In this document: positions 56,500 to 64,000 of the stretch, piece after piece
Layout of the letters: every line of letters starts with the position of its first letter
Position numbering within the stretch: the first letter of the stretch is position 1
Assembly (NCBI GenBank): GCA_963798455.1
Contig: CAWCTD010000003.1
Location: 2,852,001 to 2,916,000, forward strand
Reading direction: 5' to 3'
From: CAWCTD01 sp963798455
GTDB lineage: Bacteria; Acidobacteriota; Terriglobia; Bryobacterales; Bryobacteraceae
DNA length: 64,000 nt
Program-made: the position numbers and the translations under genes
The notes under the pieces: generated by a model
Database searches by the model: none
What the model saw: the letters and a program-made list of their open reading frames with translations, nothing else
Told to the model about the DNA's origin: nothing

Positions 56500-58576
56500 C
56501 GGGCAGGTAACCCTCCAGCCTGACGTCGCGCGACGACGCGCCAACGTAGATCGGGCGGTCCCCGCCGGCCACCACCCAGTCGTGCTCTTCCGTAGACCAG
56601 TAGGATAGCCCCCGCGCATCGACGTGAACCGTCACGCTCCTGCGCTGGCCCGGCTCCAGCACAACGCGCTCGAAGCCCACGAGCGATCTTGGCGCCATCG
56701 GCACAGGCGGGTTGTGGGCCGGGCCCACATAGACCTGCGCCACCTCGGCGCCTCTTCGGGAGCCTGCGTTGCGCAACGCAAAGGTCACGTCCACCCCGTC
56801 TCCGTTGCGCTTCAAGATGAGGTTCGAATACTGGAACCGGGTATACGAGAGGCCATGGCCGAACGGGAAGAGCGGCTGGATGCCCTGCTGGTCGTACCAG
56901 CGATAGCCGACGGCGATGCCTTCCGAGAAGGTCACGGTGGGGGACTCCTCGCTGACCCCGGTGCTGCCCGGCGGTGGGGGCGTCGCCCAGCGCTCGGGGT
57001 GCCCGGCGGCGCGGGCGGGTGCATCCTCGATCCTGGCCGGGAATGTGACCGGCAGTTTGCCGCTGGGGTTCGCGCGCCCCAGCAGGAGGTTCGCGGTCGC
57101 CCAGCCGCCCTCCTGCCCCGGGTACCACATCTCGAGGATGGCGCGGACGCTGTCCTTCCAAGGCATCGCGACCGGGCCACCCGTATTCAAGACCACGATG
57201 GTGCGCGGATTGGCCGCCGCGACCTCATGGATCAGCTCGTCCTGCTCCTCGGGCAGCGACAGGGAGTTCCCAACCTCGTTCCAGGCGAACACGACCGCTG
57301 TCCTGGCGGCCCTGGCGGCGGCGACCGCCGCCTGGATGTTTATCCGCCGCAGCTCCGGCGTTATCCGGGCCTGGGGCGCAAGTTTCCTCAGCGCCGCCAG
57401 TGGGGAGACCAGACGGGATTCGAAGCCGTACGCTCTTTCGCCCATGTATCCTGCCGCGAGCTGCCCCGCGGTGGGACCGATCACCGCCAGCGATGCCAGA
57501 TCCTCCGGCGTGAGCGGCAGCGCATTGCCTTCGTTCTTGAGCAGCACGGCACCCTGCTCCGCGATGTCCTGTATGATCCTCGCATCCGCCTCGATGTCGA
57601 TGGGCGCGGGCCGTGCCGGCAGTTTCCGCTTGAGGAGGTGGAACCGTTCCATTTGGCTCAGGATGCGCTCTACCGACTGGTCAACGGCCGAAACTGGAAC
57701 TGTGCCCTTCTCGATCGCCGTTTTCAGCGCCTCCGTGAAATACGGGCCGCTTCTGTTGAGGATCTCCCTGCCGGGCATCTCCAGATCCAAGCCCTTAGTG
57801 ATGGCCAAAGGGCTGTGCACGGCGCCCCAGTCCGATGTGACGAAGCCCTGAAAGCCCCACCGCTCGCGCAGGATACTGTTCTGTAGGTCCGAGTTCTCGC
57901 ACGCCCAAGCGCCATTGATCCGGTTATAGGCGCACATCACCGAGGCCACGCCTGCTTTCACCGCAGCCTCGAAGGCCGGCAGGTAGATCTCGTGCAGGGC
58001 CCGCTCCTCGATTAAAACGTTGTCGAAGCCGCTGTACCCGGCCAAGTGCTTCACCTGCGCCAGGACGCCCTGGCTCTGTATGCCGATGATCTCGGCGGAG
58101 CCTATCCGCGCGTTCAGAAGCGGGTCTTCGCCCAGGGTCGTGTGGTTGCGGCGGAACAATGGATCGCGCACGATATTGACATACGGCGCGAGGAGGACGT
58201 CCTGTCCCAGCGCCTTGGCATCGCGGCCTAGCACAACGCCGAACCGTCGGGCGGTTTCGACGCTGAACGTGGCGGCGAGCCCCACGGGCGCGGGCACGCC
58301 GGTCGCTTCCTGGTTGACACTCACTCCGGCCGGCCCATCCGACAGACGCAGCGGCGGAATGCCGAGGCGGGGCACGCCCGGCCAGTAGCCGGCCTGTCCA
58401 AGCCCATTCGGGTCACGAGTTCCATGTACCAGGGCGAGCTTCTCGTCGAGGGTCATCTGCTCGACCAGGGTGTGGATGTCCGTGCCCGAGGACTGGCCGG
58501 CCGCGCACATCACGAGTGTCAGAACCCATGCCGCCATGAGGACGCCGCGCAACGGTTCGAGCCGGCCAATGCTCAT
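56477..58576 (-). CDS. Glycoside hydrolase family 3 beta-glucosidase-like enzyme
   Basis: A 699-residue exported GH3 enzyme. Start at MSIGRLEPLRGVLMAAWVLTLVMCAAGQ (signal peptide); a shorter start at MAAWVL is possible. N-terminal TIM barrel ~30-350: LRLSDGPAGVS, APYVNIVRDPLFRRNHTTLGEDP, VKHLAGYSG and FVTSDWGAVHS, whose Asp is the nucleophile. The alpha/beta sandwich is ~360-560 (AVLLKNEGNALPL...VVLNTGGPVAMPW...YPGQEGGWATANLLLG). The C-terminal fibronectin-like domain is ~600-699 (YTRFQYSNLILK...VGFERVVLEPGQRRSVTVHVD). It probably releases glucose or xylose in the periplasm, possibly supplying substrate to the neighbouring oxidation cluster. Confidence 0.95.
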   Translation of the reverse strand: MSIGRLEPLRGVLMAAWVLTLVMCAAGQSSGTDIHTLVEQMTLDEKLALVHGTRDPNGLGQAGYWPGVPRLGIPPLRLSDGPAGVSVNQEATGVPAPVGLAATFSVETARRFGVVLGRDAKALGQDVLLAPYVNIVRDPLFRRNHTTLGEDPLLNARIGSAEIIGIQSQGVLAQVKHLAGYSGFDNVLIEERALHEIYLPAFEAAVKAGVASVMCAYNRINGAWACENSDLQNSILRERWGFQGFVTSDWGAVHSPLAITKGLDLEMPGREILNRSGPYFTEALKTAIEKGTVPVSAVDQSVERILSQMERFHLLKRKLPARPAPIDIEADARIIQDIAEQGAVLLKNEGNALPLTPEDLASLAVIGPTAGQLAAGYMGERAYGFESRLVSPLAALRKLAPQARITPELRRINIQAAVAAARAARTAVVFAWNEVGNSLSLPEEQDELIHEVAAANPRTIVVLNTGGPVAMPWKDSVRAILEMWYPGQEGGWATANLLLGRANPSGKLPVTFPARIEDAPARAAGHPERWATPPPPGSTGVSEESPTVTFSEGIAVGYRWYDQQGIQPLFPFGHGLSYTRFQYSNLILKRNGDGVDVTFALRNAGSRRGAEVAQVYVGPAHNPPVPMAPRSLVGFERVVLEPGQRRSVTVHVDARGLSYWSTEEHDWVVAGGDRPIYVGASSRDVRLEGYLPATIPRLP

Positions 58577-58715
58577 CTCATGTGCGAGTCTATCAGGCGG
58601 TCCACGCGTCTGTCGCCGCCGCGTTGCCGCCACGACAGGAGAGTCGTTGACCCATTGGCCAAGCGGCCTCGTTCATAATGGAAGTGTGTACGACGATGGC
58701 AACCTCACTCCGTTC

Positions 58716-60335
58716 ATGCGCGCGATGAGCCGCACTTGGAAAGCAAAGCTGCTGAAGTGGATCGAGGACCAGCGCCAGGGCCAAAGTCAGTTGCCGCTCC
58801 TGCTCAGCCTTATCATCGGCGCGCTCGTGGGATTGGTGGTGGTAGCGTTCATCCTCCTCACGGGACGGCTGGCGGCGCGCATGTATCCTGCAGGGGGCTC
58901 GGGCTGGCGTCGAATCCTCGTCCCGACGATGGGCTCGTTGGGGACGGGTTACTTGTTGTGGCGGTATTTCCCGTTTGCGCGGGGTAGCGGGATTCCCCAA
59001 ACCAAGGTGGCCCTTTTCATTTACGAGGGGTACATCTCGTTTCGCACGGCCCTGGGCAAGTTTTTCTGCTGCTCGGCGTCTCTGGCCAGCGGCATCGCCC
59101 TGGGACGGGAAGGCCCTTCGGTGCAAGTGGGCGCGGGGCTCGGATCGGTGATCTCCCGGCGATTGGGGCTCAGCCAGGAGCAGGTGAAATCCCTGGTTCC
59201 GGTGAGTTGCTCGGCGGCATTGGCGGCGGCGTTCAATACTCCCATCGCTGCCGTAACGTTCTCGCTCGAGGAGATCATGGGAGACCTGCATGCGCCGGTG
59301 CTGGGTTCGGCGGTCCTGAGCTCGGCGACCTCCTGGATGGTCCTGCACTTAGTGCTAGGCGACGAACCATTGTTCCATGTGGCCGGCTATCACCTGGTCC
59401 ACCCGCTCGAGTTTGCGATCTATGCGGTGCTGGGGGTGGTAGGCGGGCTCGGATCAGTCTGTTTCGTCAAGCTGTTATTAGCGATCCGGGCGCGCTTCCT
59501 GAAGATGCCGAAGTGGACCGTCTGGTTTCAGCCTGTGGCCGGGGGACTGGGAGTAGGCCTGATGGGTTACTTTGTTCCCGAAGTCCTGGGGGTGGGCTAC
59601 GACATCGTGGACAAGGCCCTGAACGGCGACCTGGTGCTGAAACTTCTCGTGCTGCTGGCGGTGCTCAAGATTGTGGCGACCGCTCTGTGTTACGGGTCGG
59701 GCAACGCCGGTGGGATTTTCGGACCCAGCTTGTTTATCGGCGCCATGATCGGTGGTTCAGTGGGCAGTGTGGCCCACGCCTTGTTGCCGGCCTACACGGC
59801 GGAAGCGGGAGCTTACGCCCTGGTGGGCATGGGTACGGCCTTTGCGGGGATTGTGCGCACTCCCTTCACATCGGTAATCATGATCTTCGAGGTGACCAGA
59901 GACTACACGATCATCGTCCCTTTGATGATCTCCAACGTGATCGCCTTCTTCATTTCCTACAAATTGCAGCGCGAGCCCATCTATGAAGCGCTGAATCATC
60001 AGGACGGGGTTCGCCTGCCGACGGCCGAGTCCCGCGCCCAAGCCGGGCGTGTCCAGGTGGTCCACGCAATTCGCCCCGCGCCGAAGGTGCTGACGCCGGA
60101 TCTGGTCAATGTGCTGAAGCAGGCCGCTCTTGCCTATCCCGCGGATGGAGAGGCGCTTCCCTATGCGCATCTGGATGACAGCTTGAGCGTGGTGCTGGAA
60201 CGGATGGGCTCAACCGGGCGCAATGTGTTGCCGGTGGTCAGCCGGGCAAACGCGAGCGAACTGATCGGGGTGGTGACTTTGGAGGATATTCTGGATGCCT
60301 ACGGTGTCTCCAAACACACTAACCCTCAGAGGTAG
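58716..60335 (+). CDS. ClC-family chloride channel/transporter
   Basis: A 539-residue membrane protein with ClC signatures: GSGIPQTKVALF (~100), GREGPSVQVGAGLGS (~135), the SCSAALAAAFNTPIAAVTFSLEE helix, and GNAGGIFGPSLFIGAMIGGSVG (~335). The gating glutamate is in GREGP. A short C-terminal region with PVVSRANASELIGVVTLEDILDAY is one CBS-like motif. The ATG at 58716 was chosen; a GTG at 58686 adds ten residues. It overlaps no neighbour at its start, but its stop lies only 4 bp before the TPR gene start. It diverges from the GH3 gene. Confidence 0.95.
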   Translation: MRAMSRTWKAKLLKWIEDQRQGQSQLPLLLSLIIGALVGLVVVAFILLTGRLAARMYPAGGSGWRRILVPTMGSLGTGYLLWRYFPFARGSGIPQTKVALFIYEGYISFRTALGKFFCCSASLASGIALGREGPSVQVGAGLGSVISRRLGLSQEQVKSLVPVSCSAALAAAFNTPIAAVTFSLEEIMGDLHAPVLGSAVLSSATSWMVLHLVLGDEPLFHVAGYHLVHPLEFAIYAVLGVVGGLGSVCFVKLLLAIRARFLKMPKWTVWFQPVAGGLGVGLMGYFVPEVLGVGYDIVDKALNGDLVLKLLVLLAVLKIVATALCYGSGNAGGIFGPSLFIGAMIGGSVGSVAHALLPAYTAEAGAYALVGMGTAFAGIVRTPFTSVIMIFEVTRDYTIIVPLMISNVIAFFISYKLQREPIYEALNHQDGVRLPTAESRAQAGRVQVVHAIRPAPKVLTPDLVNVLKQAALAYPADGEALPYAHLDDSLSVVLERMGSTGRNVLPVVSRANASELIGVVTLEDILDAYGVSKHTNPQR

Positions 60336-60339
60336 AGGA

Positions 60340-61464
60340 ATGGCAATGGCTTCGAGTGGATCTTCCCCCGTGGGGCCGCAATTTCTGGGAACCCTCACTC
60401 TCGTCTTTGTGGCTATTGCCGCTCTGTTTGCCGTCGACACGTTCCTGGCCAGGGTGGAGAGGAGTGAGGGCCAGGCTGAGGCGAGACGGCTCCTCCAGCA
60501 AGGACAACTTCTGGCGCAGCAGGGACGCAACGGCGAGGCCATCGACCGGTTTCGAAGCGCGCTTTCGGTCGCCCGGGGAAACCAGGAGGCTCAACTCTCC
60601 CTCACGAAAGCCTTGTTCGCCGTGGGGCGGCTGTCGGATGCCGAGACTCTCCTCAAGGAGATGCTCCAGCGGAACCCGACGGATGGCGCCGTGAACCTGA
60701 CCATGGCGCGGGTGCTGGTTCGGGAAGGGAGAGCCGCCGAGGCCACGTCCTTCTACCACCAGGCAATCTACGGAACGTGGAAGCAAGACGCCGTGGCGAA
60801 TCGAATCAAAGTCCGGTTCGAACTGATCGACTTACTGGTTCAGCGAGGCGCCAACCGGGAGGTTCTGGCCGAATTGCTTCCGCTCCAGGACGAGGCGCCC
60901 GATGACCTCCAGACCCGCAAACGCATCGCTCGTTTGTACCTCTCGGCGGGCTCACCGTCGCGTGCCCGCGAAATCTTTAGGGACATGCTCCGCCAACAAC
61001 CCCAGGATTTTGACGCCTACGCCGGCTTGGGCGAGGCCGAGTTCGCACAAGGGAACTACCGCACCGCGCGGACGGACTTCCTGGCCGCCTCGCGGCTGAA
61101 CCCGGCCGATGAAGAGATCCGCAAGCGGTTGGGAGTCTGTGAGACGGTACTTGTTCTGGACCCGACGCAACGCGGGTTGAGTACCGCGGAGCGGTATCGC
61201 CGCAGCCTCAAGCTCATCGAGCTTGCCTTGGATGGAATGAATCGATGTGTGGCGGCGCCCCCACCGGAAGCCGCGCGCGACCTTGCCGGCAAAGCGCAGC
61301 AGACCCTGAAACGGCGCGTGAACTCGGCCCGGCAAGATGAGGTCACCGAAACGAATCTGGAACTGGCCGAGCAGTTGTGGGACATGCGCATGAAGGAGTG
61401 CCGCCAGGGCCCGGCCGATTCCGAGGAGCCACTGGCCCTGGTGATCGCGAGGCTGGCTCAGTAG
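60340..61464 (+). CDS. TPR protein with N-terminal membrane helix
   Basis: A 374-residue protein; start MAMASSGSSPVGPQFLGT, preceded by GAGG. A single hydrophobic segment (FLGTLTLVFVAIAALFAVDTFLA) anchors it, followed by at least five TPR-like units (EARRLLQQGQLLAQQGRNGEAIDRFRSALSVARGNQEAQLSLTKALFAVGRLSDAETLLKEMLQRNPTD...; ARLYLSAGSPSRAREIFRDMLRQQPQDFDAYAGLGEAEFAQGNYRTARTDFLAAS). No catalytic motif. It follows the ClC gene by 4 bp and is probably cotranscribed. The IS4 element lies 32 bp downstream. Confidence 0.85.
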   Translation: MAMASSGSSPVGPQFLGTLTLVFVAIAALFAVDTFLARVERSEGQAEARRLLQQGQLLAQQGRNGEAIDRFRSALSVARGNQEAQLSLTKALFAVGRLSDAETLLKEMLQRNPTDGAVNLTMARVLVREGRAAEATSFYHQAIYGTWKQDAVANRIKVRFELIDLLVQRGANREVLAELLPLQDEAPDDLQTRKRIARLYLSAGSPSRAREIFRDMLRQQPQDFDAYAGLGEAEFAQGNYRTARTDFLAASRLNPADEEIRKRLGVCETVLVLDPTQRGLSTAERYRRSLKLIELALDGMNRCVAAPPPEAARDLAGKAQQTLKRRVNSARQDEVTETNLELAEQLWDMRMKECRQGPADSEEPLALVIARLAQ

Positions 61465-61485
61465 AGCCTGGTCCTCGGCGGTGCA

Positions 61486-61496
61486 GGCGTCACGCT
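61486..61496. repeat. 11-bp target-site duplication, left copy
   Basis: GGCGTCACGCT directly flanks the left end of the IS4 element and is repeated exactly at its right end (62898-62908). It marks transposition into a single copy of this sequence. Confidence 0.9.
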
Positions 61497-62897
61497 CAAT
61501 GCCACTTAAGCAACTGCATTGGGATCCTCCTTGCGGGCGGGAAACGTATGGCGGCGATGCCATACGGCACGGGGAAATGATTTGCGTTTCTTGCGGCGGG
61601 GGTGCGTACCCTGCGCGGCGGCATCCAACAGGTTAAACACCTCACGCTGGTAGGTCTTGGCATCCAGCGCGGTTTGCAGTTTGTGCCAGGAGCCGCTGAC
61701 CACGTTCATCACGAAGGTAAAGCTGAGTTGCCGAGGGGAAAGGTGGTGGCGGCGCGCCGCCAGAGCCATGACGGTGCGCACCAGATTGTAGGCCGCCACG
61801 GCGGTGATCAATTCCTTTTCCATCATGCTCTCCTTGCGCGCAACGATGTGATGCAGGCGAACCGTTCGTTTCAGGCTCCGCAGATCGGTTTCGATCTTCC
61901 AGCGCTGCCCGTACAGAGCCAGTACTTCCTCCGCCGGCAGGCTCAGCGTGGTGAACAGATGGAGCCATTCCTTCGACTGGCCCCGGCCGATCCGCACGCT
62001 GATCAAGCGTCCTTCCCCGCACGCCGCCTCCGGCATCCCGCCCTGCCGCCGCCGGTCGAAGCGGCTCGCTTCCCAACGCACCGCGCGCTCGCCTTCCTGC
62101 TGGATCGGTTCTCCCGTCAGTTTGCGCGCCCGCGGTTCGGTCAGACGTGTGACCACTCCCAGACCCCGCAGCCCAGCCGCCCAGATGATCGAAAACACGC
62201 CGAAGTTGCGATCCCCCACCACCACCGAACCAGGCGCTAGCGCATCCATGGCTTTCTCCGCCAGCGTTTGTTCACTGACAGCCGCCGGCCCATACATGGG
62301 ACCCCACTGCGGCTCCTCCGCCAACCCGGTCTCCAGTTCATGCAGCACCACGATGCGCAGCACCGGCCAGTGGGCCCGCCCGTGCTGGTTCTGGGCGGGC
62401 GGGTAGGCCCGGCGCAATCCAGGACTGGCTTCCAGTTCCAGACTCGAACCGTCCAGAAGATACGCTGTTGGCTTGTCCTCCGGATTCAGAATCTCCCGCA
62501 GCCGCACAATGAGTTCTTGGCTCACTCTCTTACAGAGTAGCTTCGGCAACCGCTGGCGCGCGTGGCTGTATCCACCCGTGCGCCGCGAAATTCGCTTCCG
62601 CCGGAGGCGCGCCTGACGGCTCAGCAAGGAGTCGGCCGCACCATCCGAGAGCGCCTCCACGGCGCTGGCCAGCGTCCCCTGCGCTTGCAGCCGCTGCCGG
62701 ATCATCAGCCAAATCACCACCTGTGCGGAGTAGACGCAACGTCGCACCTTCACCCGCGTCTGCTTCTGCAAATATTCCACCACGGCGCTCGACAAGCACC
62801 GCTGGTACAATCCCATGGCGTCTGAGCAAGGCTGGTCCATAACTGAAACATAAACCAGCCTTTACGCTTCATGCCAGGGCTTGTTTAAGTGGCATTG
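61497..62897. mobile_element. Complete IS4-family insertion sequence, 1401 bp
   Basis: Ends are defined by 17-bp terminal inverted repeats: CAATGCCACTTAAGCAA (61497-61513) and its complement form TTGTTTAAGTGGCATTG (62881-62897), one mismatch. An 11-bp target duplication flanks both ends, a size usual for the IS4 family. One intact transposase gene fills the element. It landed between the TPR gene and the 3' end of glgC. Intact ends, duplication and gene suggest a recent, possibly still active, insertion. Confidence 0.93.
61506..62840 (-). CDS. IS4-family DDE transposase
   Basis: A 444-residue transposase with start MDQPCSDAMGLYQRC. Catalytic residues follow the IS4/Tn5 layout: Asp130 in YLLDGSSLEL, Asp210 in VVVGDRNFGVF and Glu317 in LYGQRWKIETDLRSLK, the Y-x2-R-x3-E-x6-K signature. 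The N-terminal ~110 residues are basic and helical, fitting end binding. The stop lies only 9 bp inside the left end of the element. Nothing suggests inactivation. Confidence 0.95.
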   Translation of the reverse strand: MDQPCSDAMGLYQRCLSSAVVEYLQKQTRVKVRRCVYSAQVVIWLMIRQRLQAQGTLASAVEALSDGAADSLLSRQARLRRKRISRRTGGYSHARQRLPKLLCKRVSQELIVRLREILNPEDKPTAYLLDGSSLELEASPGLRRAYPPAQNQHGRAHWPVLRIVVLHELETGLAEEPQWGPMYGPAAVSEQTLAEKAMDALAPGSVVVGDRNFGVFSIIWAAGLRGLGVVTRLTEPRARKLTGEPIQQEGERAVRWEASRFDRRRQGGMPEAACGEGRLISVRIGRGQSKEWLHLFTTLSLPAEEVLALYGQRWKIETDLRSLKRTVRLHHIVARKESMMEKELITAVAAYNLVRTVMALAARRHHLSPRQLSFTFVMNVVSGSWHKLQTALDAKTYQREVFNLLDAAAQGTHPRRKKRKSFPRAVWHRRHTFPARKEDPNAVA

Positions 62898-62908
62898 GGC
62901 GTCACGCT
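62898..62908. repeat. 11-bp target-site duplication, right copy
   Basis: GGCGTCACGCT, identical to 61486-61496. The glgC stop codon (62902-62904, minus strand) lies within it, so the insertion regenerated the stop and left the protein intact. Confidence 0.9.
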
Positions 62909-64000
62909 GCCGTCCCCACTCCCCTTCTTCGGTCGGGCGATGGCGACACGACCGACACCCCCTCGGACCCAGGGTGCACAACCACCAGGCCGGACTCCGT
63001 CACCAAATGGCCGGCCGCACGGTCGGCCTCAGGGTCAAGACCGATTTCGGACTGCTCCGGGAGCCACAGGTTCTGGTCCACGATGGCGCGCTGAATCCTG
63101 CTGTAGCGACCCACTTGGACCCCCGGAAAGAGTACCGAACTCTCCACCACAGCGTGGCTGTTTATGCGCACGCCCGGAGACAGGATGCTGCGCGACACCC
63201 GGCCGCCGGAGATGATGCATCCGTTCGAAACGAGCGAGTCCAGCGCCACTCCCATTCGCCGTCCCTCCTCGGCGAAAACGAACTTGGCGGGCGGCAGCCG
63301 CGGGTTCGCCGTGCGGAGCGGCCAGCCCTGATCGTACAGGTTGAAGACGGGAGTCACCGCCACCAGGTCCATGTTCGCCTCGTAGTAGGCATCCAGTGTC
63401 CCGACGTCGCGCCAGTAACTCACTTCCTTCCCGTTCTCATCCATGAAGTCGTAGCCCACAACGCGCCGGCGGCCGATCAGCCAGGGCAGCACGTCGTGGC
63501 CGAAGTCGTGTGATGAGCCGGGGTGTTCGGCATCTTCCAGCAGGGCCTCCAGCAGGACCGGGGTGGAGAAAAGGTAGACACCCATGGAAGCGCTGCACGC
63601 GTCCGGATTGAATGGGGAAGGGCGCGGGTGAACCTGCTGCGGCTTCTCCTCGAAGCCGCGGATCACACAGTCGGTGTCCATCTCCACAATCCCGGAGCGG
63701 TCCGCCTCGTCCGGGACGACCTGGGCGGTCGCCAGCGTCACGTCCGCCGAGTGGCCGACGTGCCAGGCGAGCATGTGAGCATAGTTCATCTTGTAGATGT
63801 GGTCCGCCGAAACGATCAAGACGAACGGAAGGTCTTCGTGCTCGACGCTTTGCATGTTCTGATACAAGGCGTCCGCGGTCCCCAGGTACCACGTGTCACG
63901 CAGGCGCCGCGTCGGAGGGAGGGCTTCGATGAACTGCCCGAGCTCGGGGGAGAGGATGTTCCAGGCCTCCCGGATGTGGCGATTCAGGCTCAACGCCTTG
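62902..64000 (-). CDS. glgC: Glucose-1-phosphate adenylyltransferase (5' end outside window)
   Basis: The last ~365 residues of GlgC, which makes ADP-glucose for glycogen synthesis. The frame runs off the right edge; the TTG at 63993 is an internal codon because the family reads KALSLNRHIREAW here. Visible motifs: LRDTWYLGTADALYQNM, LIVSADHIYKMNYAHML (catalytic Asp), GIVEMDTDCVIRGFEEKP (substrate Lys) and SMGVYLFSTPVLLEAL. SSHDFGHDVLPWLI and YWRDVGTLDAYYEANMDL complete the catalytic part. The C-terminal left-handed beta-helix (SNGCIISGGRVSRSILSPGVRINSHAVVESSVLFPGV) follows. The stop is inside the IS4 target duplication. Confidence 0.96.
   Translation of the reverse strand, partial: KALSLNRHIREAWNILSPELGQFIEALPPTRRLRDTWYLGTADALYQNMQSVEHEDLPFVLIVSADHIYKMNYAHMLAWHVGHSADVTLATAQVVPDEADRSGIVEMDTDCVIRGFEEKPQQVHPRPSPFNPDACSASMGVYLFSTPVLLEALLEDAEHPGSSHDFGHDVLPWLIGRRRVVGYDFMDENGKEVSYWRDVGTLDAYYEANMDLVAVTPVFNLYDQGWPLRTANPRLPPAKFVFAEEGRRMGVALDSLVSNGCIISGGRVSRSILSPGVRINSHAVVESSVLFPGVQVGRYSRIQRAIVDQNLWLPEQSEIGLDPEADRAAGHLVTESGLVVVHPGSEGVSVVSPSPDRRRGVGTAA

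Noticed and set aside
1..64000. CRISPR arrays and prophage modules
   Set aside because: No regularly spaced identical repeats with spacers and no capsid, terminase, portal, tail or integrase genes were seen. The only mobile genes are the IS110 and IS4 transposases.

Overview
The window is GC-rich bacterial chromosome, densely coded on both strands. It most resembles the Acidobacteriota, probably the Solibacter/Bryobacterales side. That placement is inferred from gene content: two ADOP-type MacB/FtsX permeases (one behind a PadR regulator), an Oar-like outer-membrane receptor, HYDIN/choice-of-anchor-like secreted proteins, many TPR proteins, and Tat-exported enolase-superfamily and aldo/keto-reductase-like proteins. 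No rRNA, complete tRNA, CRISPR array or prophage module was found.

Layout. 1-4.8 kb is an accessory patch. It holds the 3' part of a receiver-CpaE gene, a truncated 410-bp copy of the end of a dihydroorotate-dehydrogenase-like gene, an unknown gene, an IS110 transposase and REP-like hairpins. 4.8-9.4 kb is the intact DHOD-like gene overlapping nifJ (pyruvate:ferredoxin oxidoreductase). 9.6-13.5 kb carries a FAH-family hydrolase and a PadR-ADOP permease operon with a readable promoter/operator. 13.5-20.5 kb is housekeeping: a fibronectin-type lipoprotein, hslU, hslV, a TerC-like gene, nadB, aroB and ubiE/menG. 20.5-30.5 kb has three overlapping genes for secreted proteins, a Tat-exported enolase-superfamily protein, a leaderless-looking arsR-arsM pair behind a B12-binding radical SAM gene, an Oar-like barrel and a TPR protein. 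31-38 kb has a degenerate receiver, miaA, and a row of TPR protein, PafA-like phosphatase, kinase-like protein and PPK2.

38-45.7 kb is a dense signalling island. It has two receiver-CpaE fusions, three histidine kinases and three stand-alone receivers, most in one overlapping minus-strand operon. 45.7-50.6 kb holds an acyltransferase, a DUF2103-like protein, a 22-codon membrane micro-ORF, plsC and a second ADOP permease.

50.8-56.5 kb is the most unusual region. Two tandem Tat-exported aldo/keto-reductase-like proteins are followed by a gluconate-2-dehydrogenase subunit-3-like protein, a GMC flavoprotein gene broken by five single-base +1 shifts, a nine-haem cytochrome c and a DUF2911 protein. 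Inferred: a periplasmic sugar/alcohol oxidation system that passes electrons to a multihaem cytochrome. 56.5-64 kb has a GH3 glycosidase, a ClC channel, a TPR protein, a complete IS4-family element (17-bp ends, 11-bp target duplication) and the 3' part of glgC.
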